Shown: piece by piece, positions 16,783-26,886 of the stretch
How positions within the stretch are numbered: position 1 is the first letter of the stretch
Layout of the letters: each line of letters begins with the position of its first letter
The notes under the pieces: model-generated
What the model was told of the DNA's origin: nothing
The model's input: only the letters and a program-made list of their open reading frames with translations
The model's database searches: none
Assembly (NCBI GenBank): GCA_024276515.1
Contig: JAJRXB010000274.1
Location: 1 to 37,959 of the forward strand
DNA from: Chloroflexota bacterium
Lineage (GTDB): Bacteria > Chloroflexota > Anaerolineae > 4572-78 > NAK82
DNA length: 37,959 nt
Reading direction: 5' to 3'
Made by a program: the position numbers and the translations under genes

Positions 16783-17890
16783 CTTTCCCCTCCTCAACCA
16801 AACGCTCATACATCTGTTCCAAGACATATTGCTCGGCGGTGCGCCGTGCGTCGTACCAGGCGCGACCGGCGGCGCCCATCTCCGCCAAGCGGGCCGGATC
16901 TGCCAGGGCTGCTCCCAAGCAGCGGGCCAGCGAGGGCGGGTGATCCGGCTCCACCAACCAGCCGGTTTTCCCTTCCTGCACGTATTCGGGCAGGGCGCCG
17001 GTCCACGTTACCACCACCGGCTTGCGGAAGAAGTAGGCGGCGGGGATGAGGGCCGACTGGGTAGCGTCCAGGTAGGGCAGTACCAGCAGTCCACAGCGGC
17101 GGAAGAGATCCAACGCCTCTTCGTCACCAATGAGCTGGCTACGCACCTCAATGGACGGCGGCAGCGCTCCCGCCCACAGCGATTCCAGCGATCCCGGCCC
17201 GGCCAGCACCAGTCGTGAGCCATTCCCTGTGGGGGTATCAAGCATAGCACAGGCGGTGATCAGATGGTCCACCCCTTTGTAGTGTTCCAGCCGTCCGAAG
17301 AAGAGCGCCCAGGGCTCGTAGCGCACCTGGGAGGTCAGATGTCTGATTCCCTCCAGCCAGGCCTGGCCCAGGAAGAGGTGGAGGAGGGGCGTATACGTCA
17401 CCCGCTCGGGCGGCACGCCCATGGCCAGCAGCCGTTCCCGGTAGCAGGCCCCGTGGACCAGGATGTGGTCGGCCAGGCGGATGATCTTCCGGTTCCAGAG
17501 GTGGAGCAGACGGCCATAGGAAGTGCCGCTGTGGGGGTCCAGATCATGCAGGGTGTGGACCACCGGGATATTCGCCTGGCGCAGCAACCAGATCAGAGGG
17601 ATATTCCACAGGTGAGGACCTGTGACGTGGACCAAATCTGGGAACAAAGCACAGATCTCAGCTTGCGCCTCCCGGCTTCCCGAAAGGCGTAATCCGGCGG
17701 GTGAGAAGCCGGTGTTACGGGTATCCACCGGAGTATGGACGCTGATGGCCGGGAGATACCGGTCGCGCGGGTAGCGGGTCGTGGTGACCAGGTACACGTC
17801 GTGGCCAGCCTGGACCATTCGGTTGGCCAGGTCGGCGGTGTATTGGTGCATGCCAAAGGTGGGGGAAAGCAGGACGTAGCAAAGGCGCAT
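16772..17890 (-). CDS. GT4 glycosyltransferase
   Basis: Start at MRLCYVLLSPTFGMHQYTADLANRMVQAGHDVYLVTT; EPWALFFGRLEHYKGVDHLITA; LLVLPYLDATQSALIPAAYFFRKPVVVTWTGALPEYV. Confidence 0.88.
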   Translation of the reverse strand: MRLCYVLLSPTFGMHQYTADLANRMVQAGHDVYLVTTTRYPRDRYLPAISVHTPVDTRNTGFSPAGLRLSGSREAQAEICALFPDLVHVTGPHLWNIPLIWLLRQANIPVVHTLHDLDPHSGTSYGRLLHLWNRKIIRLADHILVHGACYRERLLAMGVPPERVTYTPLLHLFLGQAWLEGIRHLTSQVRYEPWALFFGRLEHYKGVDHLITACAMLDTPTGNGSRLVLAGPGSLESLWAGALPPSIEVRSQLIGDEEALDLFRRCGLLVLPYLDATQSALIPAAYFFRKPVVVTWTGALPEYVQEGKTGWLVEPDHPPSLARCLGAALADPARLAEMGAAGRAWYDARRTAEQYVLEQMYERLVEEGKDGH

Positions 17891-17910
17891 AAGGGTTTGA
17901 TCTCTTCTCC

Positions 17911-18846
17911 TCACATCATTGGCAACTCGGCCAGCAAGCGGCGATAGGTGCGGGCACGGACGGCCATCGCCGGAGCGAAAGGGGCGCCGGTCACAGTCAC
18001 AAGAAAGCGAGGCAGGTAGGCTAAGACCAGGAGAGCTTTGAAAAGACGCGCCCAAGCCTCGCCACCGGTCTTACGGTAGAATTGCATCTTGCTGCGGTAG
18101 AGTTGGACATACATCGTCTCTGCGACCTGCCGGGTGCTGCCCTCTCCATAGTGGACTACTTGTGCTTCTGGCACCCAATATAATCCCCACCCTGCCCGCC
18201 GGAGCCGATAACAAAGGTCCATCTCCTCGGTATACATGAAATAACGTGTATCCATCAGGCCCACCCGATCCAGGACCTCCCACCGCAACATCAGACAGGC
18301 TCCCTTGATGACCTCCACCTCCCGTGGTGTATGCAGATCCCACCTGGATATGTCGTAGGTTGCTCGGCGACTGACCCGTTCCAGGAACAGCAGCCGCCAG
18401 AACTCCCGCCAGGGGGTGAGCATAGGATGGCACGAGACCTGCAAGCTGCCGTCGGCGTTGAGCAACAGCGGCCCGCACCCCCCAGCCCGGGGGTGCCTTT
18501 CCATAAACTGGACCATCGTCCCCAGCGCCCCAGGGTACACTTTGGTATCACTGTTGAGCAGCAGGACGTAGCGGCCCTGACTCAGCCGGATGGCCTGGTT
18601 GTTGGCTCGCGCGAAACCCACGTTCTCAGAATTCTCGATTAGATGCACCTGCGGGAACCGCTCGCGCACCATCTGGACGCTGCCATCGGTTGAGGCGTTG
18701 TCTACCGCGAAGACCTCAAACTCCAGGCCACCCGCCGTCCCATACACTGACGCCAGGCAGTGGGCCAGCATCTCCCTCGTATTCCAGTTGACGATGATGA
18801 TTGAGAGATCCACTTCCCGCCGCGCCAGGTGCTGCGGTTCAATCAT
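17911..18846 (-). CDS. GT2 glycosyltransferase (rhamnosyltransferase-like)
   Basis: VDLSIIIVNWNTREMLAHCLASVYGTAGGLEFEVFAVDNASTDGSVQMVRERFPQVHLIENSENVGFARANNQAIRLSQGRYVLLLNSDT. Confidence 0.93.
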   Translation of the reverse strand: MIEPQHLARREVDLSIIIVNWNTREMLAHCLASVYGTAGGLEFEVFAVDNASTDGSVQMVRERFPQVHLIENSENVGFARANNQAIRLSQGRYVLLLNSDTKVYPGALGTMVQFMERHPRAGGCGPLLLNADGSLQVSCHPMLTPWREFWRLLFLERVSRRATYDISRWDLHTPREVEVIKGACLMLRWEVLDRVGLMDTRYFMYTEEMDLCYRLRRAGWGLYWVPEAQVVHYGEGSTRQVAETMYVQLYRSKMQFYRKTGGEAWARLFKALLVLAYLPRFLVTVTGAPFAPAMAVRARTYRRLLAELPMM

Positions 18847-18852
18847 ATACCC

Positions 18853-20286
18853 TCACTTTGATCCTTCCCCCACTCCCCCCTGCTCCCTTGCACCTCTGCT
18901 CATTTGCTCTAGTGCCACCAGCCCCCCCAGAAACAGCCACACCAGCACGCTGGCCTGAAAGCCGGGGAAGCCAATATTGTAGACGAAGGGCAGGATCCAG
19001 TCTGCGAACAGCATCAATATCAGCGCTCCGACCCAGGCGGCCAGCATAGCGTTGACGTAGCCAGCCGCAAAGCCCCGGGTGAAATGAGCCCGCAAGCGCC
19101 AGCCCAGCCTGGTTAGCTCGGCCGCGAACCAGAAGAAAAGCCCCAGTCCCAGCAAGCCAACGTGCGCAAACAGATCCACATAGTTGTTGTGGGACGAGAC
19201 GTTGGGTTCAATCCAAAACGCTCTCCCGTAAGGCAGCGGTTTCATCCGGGCATAGGGGCGATAGGCGGCCGGCCCTAGCCCCGTGATAGGGTTGCGCATC
19301 GTCACCTCGACGACGCGGCCGATGAGCGCCATGCGCGAGCCGCCGCTCTCCTCCCACTCGGTATCGCCGCCGGCAAAACTGTAGACGGCTGTGGAGAGGA
19401 TGCCGGTGCCAGCCAGCACCAGGAGAAGAACCACCACCAGCCAGCGCAGGCGGGGAAAGCGCAGCCAGGCCAGCACGCCCGCGGCAGCAGCCACGCCCAC
19501 CCAGTTGGACGCCGCTTCTCGCATTATGAAAAAGGCATAGACCAACACCGCTCCCAGGGTAGCCAGCAAGAATAAACGCCAGCCGGTGGAAAGCCCTGGG
19601 TTGAAGAGCAATTGACCACCACCCAAGGCGGCCAGCAACAGCCAAAAGGGGGCACGGGTGAGCGCTGCCGTGGCATAGCCCATTATGCCTTCAGCGCCAG
19701 GCACAACACGGAGCAGGGCAAGGCCACCACCGACGAGCAGAAACAAGAAGGTCAGACGGTGTAACCAAACCTCATCGCGCACCAGGTTCCCCGTCAGCCA
19801 AAAGGCGCCAGCCGAGAAGGCAAAGACGGCCCACTGCGCCAGTTGCACCAGGGTAAAATTGCCCGAGCGGGACACGGCCGGGTCCCAGAATGTGATACCT
19901 ACCAGGAGTGAGAACAGGCCAGCAAGCAGAAAGAGGAACAGAGGCCGGTTGGTGCGGGACGGGACCAGGCGCAACTCTCGCCGGCGCACCATGTCCAACA
20001 ACCATAGGGCGAGCAGGGCCGGTACCAGCAACGTGACCGGGTTCACGGCGACGGCTGTGCCGGTGCCGAACTCCATAGGGGCGACCAGGGCGGCAGGCAC
20101 CAGAGCCAGGAGTCCCAGGATTGGCTGTTTTAGCAGAACGCCAGCGCCTATGCCCACCACGAGCAAAGCTAGCCAGCGCATAGAAGCGTGAGACCCAAGG
20201 TAGGCCGCCCCGACCAGCACCAGCGCAGCCACTGCCCAGGTCCACAGTCTGCCAGCAGGGAGTCTGTGTCGAACACCCCCGATCAT
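18853..20286 (-). CDS. O-antigen ligase/Wzy-like polymerase, polytopic membrane protein
   Basis: About ten hydrophobic segments; conserved-style RVVEVTMRNPITGLGPAAYRPYARMKPLPYG...NVSSHNNYVDLFAHVGLLGLGLFFWF (HNxY loop of Wzy_C/O-antigen ligase). Confidence 0.85.
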   Translation of the reverse strand: MIGGVRHRLPAGRLWTWAVAALVLVGAAYLGSHASMRWLALLVVGIGAGVLLKQPILGLLALVPAALVAPMEFGTGTAVAVNPVTLLVPALLALWLLDMVRRRELRLVPSRTNRPLFLFLLAGLFSLLVGITFWDPAVSRSGNFTLVQLAQWAVFAFSAGAFWLTGNLVRDEVWLHRLTFLFLLVGGGLALLRVVPGAEGIMGYATAALTRAPFWLLLAALGGGQLLFNPGLSTGWRLFLLATLGAVLVYAFFIMREAASNWVGVAAAAGVLAWLRFPRLRWLVVVLLLVLAGTGILSTAVYSFAGGDTEWEESGGSRMALIGRVVEVTMRNPITGLGPAAYRPYARMKPLPYGRAFWIEPNVSSHNNYVDLFAHVGLLGLGLFFWFAAELTRLGWRLRAHFTRGFAAGYVNAMLAAWVGALILMLFADWILPFVYNIGFPGFQASVLVWLFLGGLVALEQMSRGAREQGGVGEGSK

Positions 20287-21500
20287 GAGGGGATTCCTCC
20301 AGACACACACTTGCTGGCAACGTCCTCGACCAGGTCCACAAAACGTTGACCGATCGGGGTCCAGTCGTAGTGTTGCTCGACCAAGCGGCGGGCACTGGTT
20401 ACCAGCCGCTGGCGCAGACCTGGATCGCGCAGCAAGCGGACCACTTGAGCAGCGAATTCCGCTGGTTCGTCGGCGATCAAGATGTCCTGATTGGGCGTCA
20501 CGCTCAAGCCCTCGGCCCCTTTGGACGTAGCCACCACCGGCGTCCCCAGAGCCATAGCCTCCAGGATCTTGAGGCGGGTGCCACCTCCCTGCCGGATGGG
20601 CACAACGCAGGCCCAGGCGCCGGCTACCAGAGGACGAACATCGTCCACGTAACCACTGAGATGGACGCTTTTGCTCAGCCGCAAGCCGGAGAGGTCTACG
20701 CCTGAAGTAGCCCCGGTGATGGTCAATGACGCATCAGGAACTTGCTCCTGGATCAGCGGGTAGATCTCGGCCAAGAAGTATTGCATAGCGTCATAGTTGG
20801 CACTGTAAGTAAGAGCACCGTTGAAGACCAGTGTCTTAGGAGCGGGATGGGCCAAGCCAGGGCGGTTGTGCTGGCAGTCCACACCATTGGGCACAACTTC
20901 AGCGCGACCGTTTGAGGCGCTCACCATGGTTGTGACGTAGTCTAACTCGGCTGGCGAGACCACCGTACAGGCCTGGAATTTGCGAAACAAGTGGGCTTCA
21001 TATCGATGCGTTTTCTGCCAACTCACCCAGGTTCGCAGTCGGGCGATGGGATAGGCCTGATTGGTGTACCGTTCGTGCAGTTGGTAGCTGTGCGCCGTAT
21101 CAACGTCCAGGATACGGGGTACGTCTGATAGTTGCAGCGCATAGCGAGCCACCGGTGACTGAAAAGCCACAACTGCGTCCCATTGGCTTGAGTTGGCCAC
21201 GTCTCCTACCATCTGTCGCATAAGCCTGCTGGGCCAGCAAGCGAGGGGGATTGGCGAGGCGAATTTGAGCACCTGAGGAACGTTGACGTAACGGAACGGG
21301 TCAGCAGCCACGGAGTAGACACTTGTGACGTCGAGCCTAGAGATGAGAAACTGCCCGTTGGTACCGCCATTGGCGGGACGAAAGGTTACCAATGTCACCT
21401 GGTGAGAACGTCCCAGGGCGCGCAGCAAGTGGTAGGCCCGGATTCTGGATCCATTATCGGGTGGGTAGGGGAACCAGGTGGATAGAAAAAGTACACGCAT
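20283..21500 (-). CDS. GT4 glycosyltransferase, apparent paralogue of the 14035-15270 gene
   Basis: MRVLFLSTWFPYPPDNGSRIRAYHLLRALGRSHQVTLVTFRP; VPIRQGGGTRLKILEAMALGTPVVATSKGAEGLSV. Confidence 0.88.
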   Translation of the reverse strand: MRVLFLSTWFPYPPDNGSRIRAYHLLRALGRSHQVTLVTFRPANGGTNGQFLISRLDVTSVYSVAADPFRYVNVPQVLKFASPIPLACWPSRLMRQMVGDVANSSQWDAVVAFQSPVARYALQLSDVPRILDVDTAHSYQLHERYTNQAYPIARLRTWVSWQKTHRYEAHLFRKFQACTVVSPAELDYVTTMVSASNGRAEVVPNGVDCQHNRPGLAHPAPKTLVFNGALTYSANYDAMQYFLAEIYPLIQEQVPDASLTITGATSGVDLSGLRLSKSVHLSGYVDDVRPLVAGAWACVVPIRQGGGTRLKILEAMALGTPVVATSKGAEGLSVTPNQDILIADEPAEFAAQVVRLLRDPGLRQRLVTSARRLVEQHYDWTPIGQRFVDLVEDVASKCVSGGIPS

Positions 21501-21584
21501 GGTTAGTATGGATTCTGTGAATCAAACGGTGGGGTAGTAGGCACTGCGCCTTCCTGAATAGCAACAACCCGACGTATAATAGAG

Positions 21585-21840
21585 TTGTTGCACAATAATC
21601 GATCAAGGTGTACCCTGGGCTACCACTGAGTGAAATGAGGTAGCCGATGATCACCTACGACAAGCTAAAGCAGAAACCACGCGCCTTTCGCAGCCTTACC
21701 GGTATGAGTATCACCGAGTTTGACGAGCTATTCCAGAAACTCATCCCGGTTTGGGCCGGGTCCGAACGTGAAAGGCTCAGCCGGCCTGATCGCAAACGAG
21801 CCGTCGGGGGCGGACACCCCTACCGGCTTAGACTGAAAGA
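21585..21840 (+). mobile_element. 5' fragment of an IS (IS5/IS4-like transposase N-terminus), truncated
   Basis: Plus-strand ATG at 21647: MITYDKLKQKPRAFRSLTGMSITEFDELFQKLIPVWAGSERERLSRPDRKRAVGGGHPYRLRLKER, typical HTH-type transposase N-terminus; coding similarity ends abruptly near 21840. The left limit is a guess. Confidence 0.62.
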
Positions 21841-22135
21841 ACGTCAGTGCCATCCATAGGGGATGGAAACCATTGGTCGGTGCTAGCCCATCAGAGGTGA
21901 CTCCATGACCGGCAGCAATGTTGCAAGCGATCGTAAAGCAGTAGTAGGCATCGTCTGGTATAGAGAGAGCAATGCTGACATTTACGGGAGTCCACGCTAC
22001 AGCCAGACGGGCAATGAGTGCCAGAATCGTGGCGATCCATAGCCAAACAGGCATCGCGGACAACAGATCTCCAATTCGACGTTGGACTGTTCCTGTGTCT
22101 GTCTTTGATATGACAAAAGGCGCCTCCCTTAACAT
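21840..22135 (-). pseudogene. Truncated N-terminus of a membrane glycosyltransferase (GT39-like), interrupted by the IS fragment
   Basis: MLREAPFVISKTDTGTVQRRIGDLLSAMPVWLWIATILALIARLAVAWTPVNVSIALSIPDDAYYCFTIACNIAAGHGVTSDGLAPTNGFHPLWMALTFF, then the frame runs antisense through the transposase fragment. Confidence 0.7.
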
Positions 22136-22149
22136 AATTTCATTACTCC

Positions 22150-23562
22150 CTATCTTCGTAACAGGTAGACGCCAAGCCTACCATCATTTGAAGTGCCCCA
22201 ATGCACGGGTGCGATACGGTGCGGTCGGCCGAGGCCAGCAATTGAGCCCTGTGATAGGGCTGGCGGTGAGTTAGAAACCAAATGGAGACAAAGAGAAGCT
22301 GAATGTTTCAGGGTCTTGCTCTCCCCATCAAGACCCCAGAGATAGGCCTCTATCTCATCGGTCATACGTTTGAACGCGAATCTCTCTTCCACACATCGCC
22401 GGCCTGTTTTGGCTAACCGCCATCGCAACGCCGGTTCGTCGAGCAAACGCCGAATCTGGCCTGCCAAGACATCCGCACCTCCCGGAGGAAAAGTCAGACC
22501 AGTCTCGCCTTCGACGAGCGCCTCTCCGGTACCCCCAGTGATTGTGCCGACGACTACCAGACCTGCCGCCATCCCTTCCAGCACCATACGTGGAAACACG
22601 TCCCACTTGGACGGGAAAACGAGCACATCATGTTGGGCCAAGACGGCAGGCATATCAGATCGCGGCACCCGTCCTCGGAAAGACACGCGCTCACTCAAGG
22701 CATACCGTTTCACCAAGGCTCTTAGCTCTCTTTCGTAGGCCGGATCACCTGCACCTATTATGTCGAGCGTTACGGGCTGATCCTGCTGGTCAGCGATCAG
22801 AGTCATAGCACGAATGGCCGTGTCGACGCCTTTGTCGGGGACCAGGCGACCAGCATAAAGCAGCCTCAGGTTGCTGCCGTCGCTTTCATAACCCCTGTTA
22901 GCAGCAGCCATTGTAAACTGATCAACTTGAGTACCACCATAGATGACGTGAGCGTGGTCAACAGAAATGCCAACCTGCACCAACCGCTCCCGAATGGCCC
23001 GACTGACGCAAATAGGGTGCTCCAGATGTAGCTCAATGGAAGGCTCTTTCGCCAGTTGGGCCAAGGCCACTCTGCCAATCAGTCGCTTGGGCAGCCGGGT
23101 GATCGCTCGCCCTGATGGCGTCTGCCAGTATTGAGTGTAAGCGCTTGGTAAGGAAGGCCACCAATCACACAAGTAGTAGGCTACGCGGCCAGGGAGCAAC
23201 TGCTCGACCAATGCCGGCACCGACCGGGGCACGTTCCACATCCCCCAAATGAGCGCTACATCAGGTTGAAAGCCAGCGACCAGCCTCTGTATATGATCTA
23301 GATTTTCTCGTCCGAACCGTTTGCGCTGTATAAAGAAACGGAGAGCCGTCCGCCAGAACCTCCGATCGGCCTCTAGATGGAGCAGACGATGCACTTGAAC
23401 ACCATTGTCCTCAGAAGCCCCAGTTTTGTCAGGTGAGTGAGAAGTAAGAACACAAACGCTGTGTCCCCGATGACTCAGCTCCACGGCAACTTCGTAGCAC
23501 CATTGCTCGTACCCGCCGCGCTCAAAGGGGGGGTAGTCGTTTGAGAGAAACAGGATGCGCAT
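22150..23562 (-). CDS. GT4 glycosyltransferase
   Basis: MRILFLSNDYPPFERGGYEQWCYEVAVELSHRGHSVCVLTSH; LLYAGRLVPDKGVDTAIRAM; DVLVFPSKWDVFPRMVLEGMAAGLVVVGTITGGTGEALVEGETGLTF. Confidence 0.9.
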   Translation of the reverse strand: MRILFLSNDYPPFERGGYEQWCYEVAVELSHRGHSVCVLTSHSPDKTGASEDNGVQVHRLLHLEADRRFWRTALRFFIQRKRFGRENLDHIQRLVAGFQPDVALIWGMWNVPRSVPALVEQLLPGRVAYYLCDWWPSLPSAYTQYWQTPSGRAITRLPKRLIGRVALAQLAKEPSIELHLEHPICVSRAIRERLVQVGISVDHAHVIYGGTQVDQFTMAAANRGYESDGSNLRLLYAGRLVPDKGVDTAIRAMTLIADQQDQPVTLDIIGAGDPAYERELRALVKRYALSERVSFRGRVPRSDMPAVLAQHDVLVFPSKWDVFPRMVLEGMAAGLVVVGTITGGTGEALVEGETGLTFPPGGADVLAGQIRRLLDEPALRWRLAKTGRRCVEERFAFKRMTDEIEAYLWGLDGESKTLKHSASLCLHLVSNSPPALSQGSIAGLGRPHRIAPVHWGTSNDGRLGVYLLRR

Positions 23563-23563
23563 T

Positions 23564-24658
23564 CTAGGAGACCATCCGTTGGTAGACATCCCACATCCTC
23601 CATGCCGTCTGACCCCAGGTGAAGTTGTTAAGCACCCTCGCTTGCAAGCCCGGTGGGGTAGGCGCAGCCAATGCTTGTTCTACAGCCGTGCGGATACTCT
23701 TGACATCATCAGGTCTGCAGTACCAGACATCATCGCCCAAGTATTCACGAATGGAGCTGAAACCGGTGGAGACGGCTTTGCAGCTACAAGCGGCTGCTTC
23801 CAACGTGACCAGACCGGGTCGCTCGGACCAACTCGGTAGAACATGGACAGCCGCACGAGCATACAAAGCAGGCAGCGCTTTCTCAGGCAACTGCTTGATA
23901 AACAAGACGTTGCCGCGACATGCCGCCATCTCCTCACATTCCCGCACATAGGACACTTCATGTTCGTGGTGACTGAACCGGCCCAGCAAGACAATGGATA
24001 TTGGAACATTTCGCAAGGCTTGCAGCAGCCCCAACTGGTTTTTGCGCGTTTCGATGCGACCTACTTCCAACACATATCCGGTTAGATTGCCCAGTCCTGG
24101 TATCTCGCGTTCGAACGGTGACTGACCAAAAACCTCCGGATCTATGCCAAGAGGGACCACCGTTGCATCAAGGTCGGGCAGATTAAACCACTTTTGCAGA
24201 TGATTCAACTCATACCGTGAATTAGGGGTGATATGCATAGCCTGTAGCAATTCACGTTGCCGGTGCCATTGCGCTCCACGCTTGATGCGGGCTGCTTGCC
24301 AGGTGATGTATATTCTTCGAGCAAGACGCCGGCCCAATACCCTGCCGACGGAACGCCACTTTCCTGGACAACGCATCGCCCACTCGAACCACGTGTGCAG
24401 CGGTTCCTCAAAAAGAGGACTGATGACAGTAGGTATTCGGAAGCGTTGTGCCCACTCAAGTACACGCTGAGTGGGTTCGACCAAGAAGCAAGTGAGATGA
24501 ACGACATCCACGTGGGGTGATGCCGGAAGTCGCTGCGCTGTGGCAAACTCAAACTGAACGCCATGCGGCTGCAAGTACTTCTGAATCTTGCGTCTCAAAA
24601 TGTTATCGCCGCCAAAGACTTGTTCATAGTCGTCCCGAGCCACGAAGAGCACACGCAT
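23564..24658 (-). CDS. GT4 glycosyltransferase
   Basis: Start at MRVLFVARDDYEQVFGGDNILRRKIQKYL; GYVLEVGRIETRKNQLGLLQAL; HVLPSWSERPGLVTLEAAACSCKAVSTGFSSIREYLGD. Confidence 0.87.
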   Translation of the reverse strand: MRVLFVARDDYEQVFGGDNILRRKIQKYLQPHGVQFEFATAQRLPASPHVDVVHLTCFLVEPTQRVLEWAQRFRIPTVISPLFEEPLHTWFEWAMRCPGKWRSVGRVLGRRLARRIYITWQAARIKRGAQWHRQRELLQAMHITPNSRYELNHLQKWFNLPDLDATVVPLGIDPEVFGQSPFEREIPGLGNLTGYVLEVGRIETRKNQLGLLQALRNVPISIVLLGRFSHHEHEVSYVRECEEMAACRGNVLFIKQLPEKALPALYARAAVHVLPSWSERPGLVTLEAAACSCKAVSTGFSSIREYLGDDVWYCRPDDVKSIRTAVEQALAAPTPPGLQARVLNNFTWGQTAWRMWDVYQRMVS

Positions 24659-24811
24659 TTGGAACAACCCTCTCAAATGCACCTACGCCGCCATCCACTG
24701 ATTGTCTAAACCGACAACCTATTTCCATCAGGAGCAGCCAAGCTATCTCAAACAGAGACGTCTCTTCGCCCCCAAAGGACAGGTTGTGGTAACTGGCAAT
24801 TCTCGAGAGCA

Positions 24812-25948
24812 TTAGTGAGCAGAAAGCACAGCATCATAAAGAGCTTGTATATGCTCGACGTGGTCCGTAATTGTGAACCACTGCGCGGTGCGGCGCCCTG
24901 CTTGCGCCAACCGTTGACGTAGCTCCGAATCGACCGCGAGCCGATACAGCGCAGCAGATAGGGCATCCACGCTCCTAGACGGCACTAACAGACCATCAAC
25001 CCCATCCGTGACTATCTCGGGCAAACCGCCAGCCTCGGTACCAACGATGGCACAGCCAGATGCCATGCCTTCCACTGTCACACGGCCAAAGGGCTCTGCC
25101 CATGAAGGAACGGCCAAAATATCAATGGCCTTCATAACGGCTGGAATGTCGCTACGAAATCCGGTAAAGTGAAAGCGGTCGGCATACTCTGATGCCAGGA
25201 CTCGGGCTTGCAGACGTTCTAGGAACAACTCGTTTGATTCGCCAGTGGCGGGGGCACCTACTATCAGAAAATGCATATCTGAGACTCTGTCAGCAAGTTG
25301 GATTGCAGCTTGGATGAACTCCATATGTCCCTTGATAGGCTGAATATGAGCGACGATGCCGACCACTAAGGTCTCTGCCGGGATGCCCACCTCGGCTCTC
25401 AGTTGAGTTCCCGCGGTAGCGGGGACCGCCCGGAATGTTTCCACATCCACCGGATTATAGATCGTTGTTACTCGACTTGGCGCCACCCCTGCTTGCACGC
25501 AAGCGTGGGCTACTGCGTTCGAGTTTGCAATCACGCGCATTGCCTGGTTTAACGCAACCACCTTACCAGGCTGAAACCACGTGCGTACAAAATCGCGCAC
25601 GTGAGCCACATACGGCACCCTGGCCAATCTGCTAGCGTGCATCACATATCGCAGACTATGGTCACAGTTTGCATGCACAAGATCAATGCGACTATCCTGA
25701 ATTATCCGTACCAGTTGATAAATGCTGAGCGCATAGCGCCAGGGACGCCGTCGGCTAAACCAGGGAAACTCTTGTGTTGACACAGGGATGTCTGCCTTGC
25801 GTGCCTGTCCGGGAAAAGGCCCGTCAGTGCTGGTCAGCAGGTGTGGCACGTAGCGACCAGCCTTCAAATGCTTCATCAGAGCCAAGAGGCTGATCTCGGC
25901 CCCTCCCAAGCAGGTGAAAGTATCAACGAACAAGATGCGTCGACTCAT
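24812..25948 (-). CDS. GT4 glycosyltransferase
   Basis: MSRRILFVDTFTCLGGAEISLLALMKHLKAGRYVPHLLT; VGIVAHIQPIKGHMEFIQAA; LAVPSWAEPFGRVTVEGMASGCAIVGTEAGGLPEIVTDGVDGLLV. Confidence 0.92.
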   Translation of the reverse strand: MSRRILFVDTFTCLGGAEISLLALMKHLKAGRYVPHLLTSTDGPFPGQARKADIPVSTQEFPWFSRRRPWRYALSIYQLVRIIQDSRIDLVHANCDHSLRYVMHASRLARVPYVAHVRDFVRTWFQPGKVVALNQAMRVIANSNAVAHACVQAGVAPSRVTTIYNPVDVETFRAVPATAGTQLRAEVGIPAETLVVGIVAHIQPIKGHMEFIQAAIQLADRVSDMHFLIVGAPATGESNELFLERLQARVLASEYADRFHFTGFRSDIPAVMKAIDILAVPSWAEPFGRVTVEGMASGCAIVGTEAGGLPEIVTDGVDGLLVPSRSVDALSAALYRLAVDSELRQRLAQAGRRTAQWFTITDHVEHIQALYDAVLSAH

Positions 25949-26886
25949 TGCACCTCATGGTCAGGGTCGCACGCATAGATCAATTCATTATGCGTTAACC
26001 CGTAGCGACGTATCACATCATCCGGCAAGGTGGCGGCAAAGTCGTCTATCTGAACTACAAAGCCTGCTTCCACCAGACGATCCACAAAATCTTTGCCATA
26101 CGCACGTACGTGATCCTCCTGACCAAATAGCCGTTTGCGGTCCTCGGGATCTGTCACGGAAGGATCCTCAAGTGTCACATCGCGATCGATGGGCACCTGG
26201 ACGAGCAGTAGGCCGTCGTTACTTAAGATGCGATGGAGTTCCTTTATGGCACCACGGTCATTTACAACGTGCTCCAGCACATGGTAACATATCACGAGAT
26301 CAAATGACGCGTCTGGTAAAGGTAGACTAGTGATATCACCCCGGCACATAGTGAGAGTTGATTCATAATCCAGTGAGATGTATTTTGCATGTGGCAGGGT
26401 TTGGAATAGCCTGTAGGAGTAGGGCCCAGGCGCAATCTCTAACACTCGCAATTTTTCGGAGAAGAGATTGGTCTGCTGTTTCAAGTAGAGATAAAGCAAG
26501 CGATGTCGCTTTTTGGAATAACATCCCGGGCAAATGGCATTAGGGCGATTCGGCGTAGACGCTGAATAGACTGAAGTTGCATAAAATGAGCTACCTCTCC
26601 ATCCACAGAAGGGACACTGTACGGTCCAACCCAGATGCCGGATTGCAACCCCAATTTGCCGTAGTCCAGATGAAGTTGTGTACCAACGCAACTTGCCCCA
26701 TATGAGGCTCAATATCCGGGAGCGTCGTCCAGCGCGTTTTATTGCTTGTAGCACACCTTTTTCACCTGGTATGCAGCCAACGTCCCTGTTGCCATCTCCT
26801 TCAAAGCGAATCTCTAACCCTTTGTCATAATAGACCAGTATGCGCGCGCAATTTAACAATCTCAATGAGACAACGCTTGCTTCCAT
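25945..26886 (-). CDS. SAM-dependent methyltransferase with zinc-ribbon-like N-terminal segment
   Basis: CPFCGWRGSSF...NAICPGCYSKKRHRLLYLYL, then VLEIAPGPYSYRLFQTLP...GDITSLPLPDASFDLVICYHVLEHVVNDRGAIKELHRILSNDGLLLVQVP. Confidence 0.85.
   Translation of the reverse strand: MEASVVSLRLLNCARILVYYDKGLEIRFEGDGNRDVGCIPGEKGVLQAIKRAGRRSRILSLIWGKLRWYTTSSGLRQIGVAIRHLGWTVQCPFCGWRGSSFYATSVYSASTPNRPNAICPGCYSKKRHRLLYLYLKQQTNLFSEKLRVLEIAPGPYSYRLFQTLPHAKYISLDYESTLTMCRGDITSLPLPDASFDLVICYHVLEHVVNDRGAIKELHRILSNDGLLLVQVPIDRDVTLEDPSVTDPEDRKRLFGQEDHVRAYGKDFVDRLVEAGFVVQIDDFAATLPDDVIRRYGLTHNELIYACDPDHEVQ

Noticed and set aside
21728-22135. 135-aa minus ORF taken as one intact protein
   Set aside because: The C-terminal third is antisense to a transposase fragment, so it is a truncated gene fused by chance to IS sequence.
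24624-24812. 62-aa minus ORF MLSRIASYHNLSFGGEETSLFEIAWLLLM...
   Set aside because: Could be a leftover of a deleted gene between two GT4 genes, but there is no recognisable family and it overlaps the next gene start, so it is not called.
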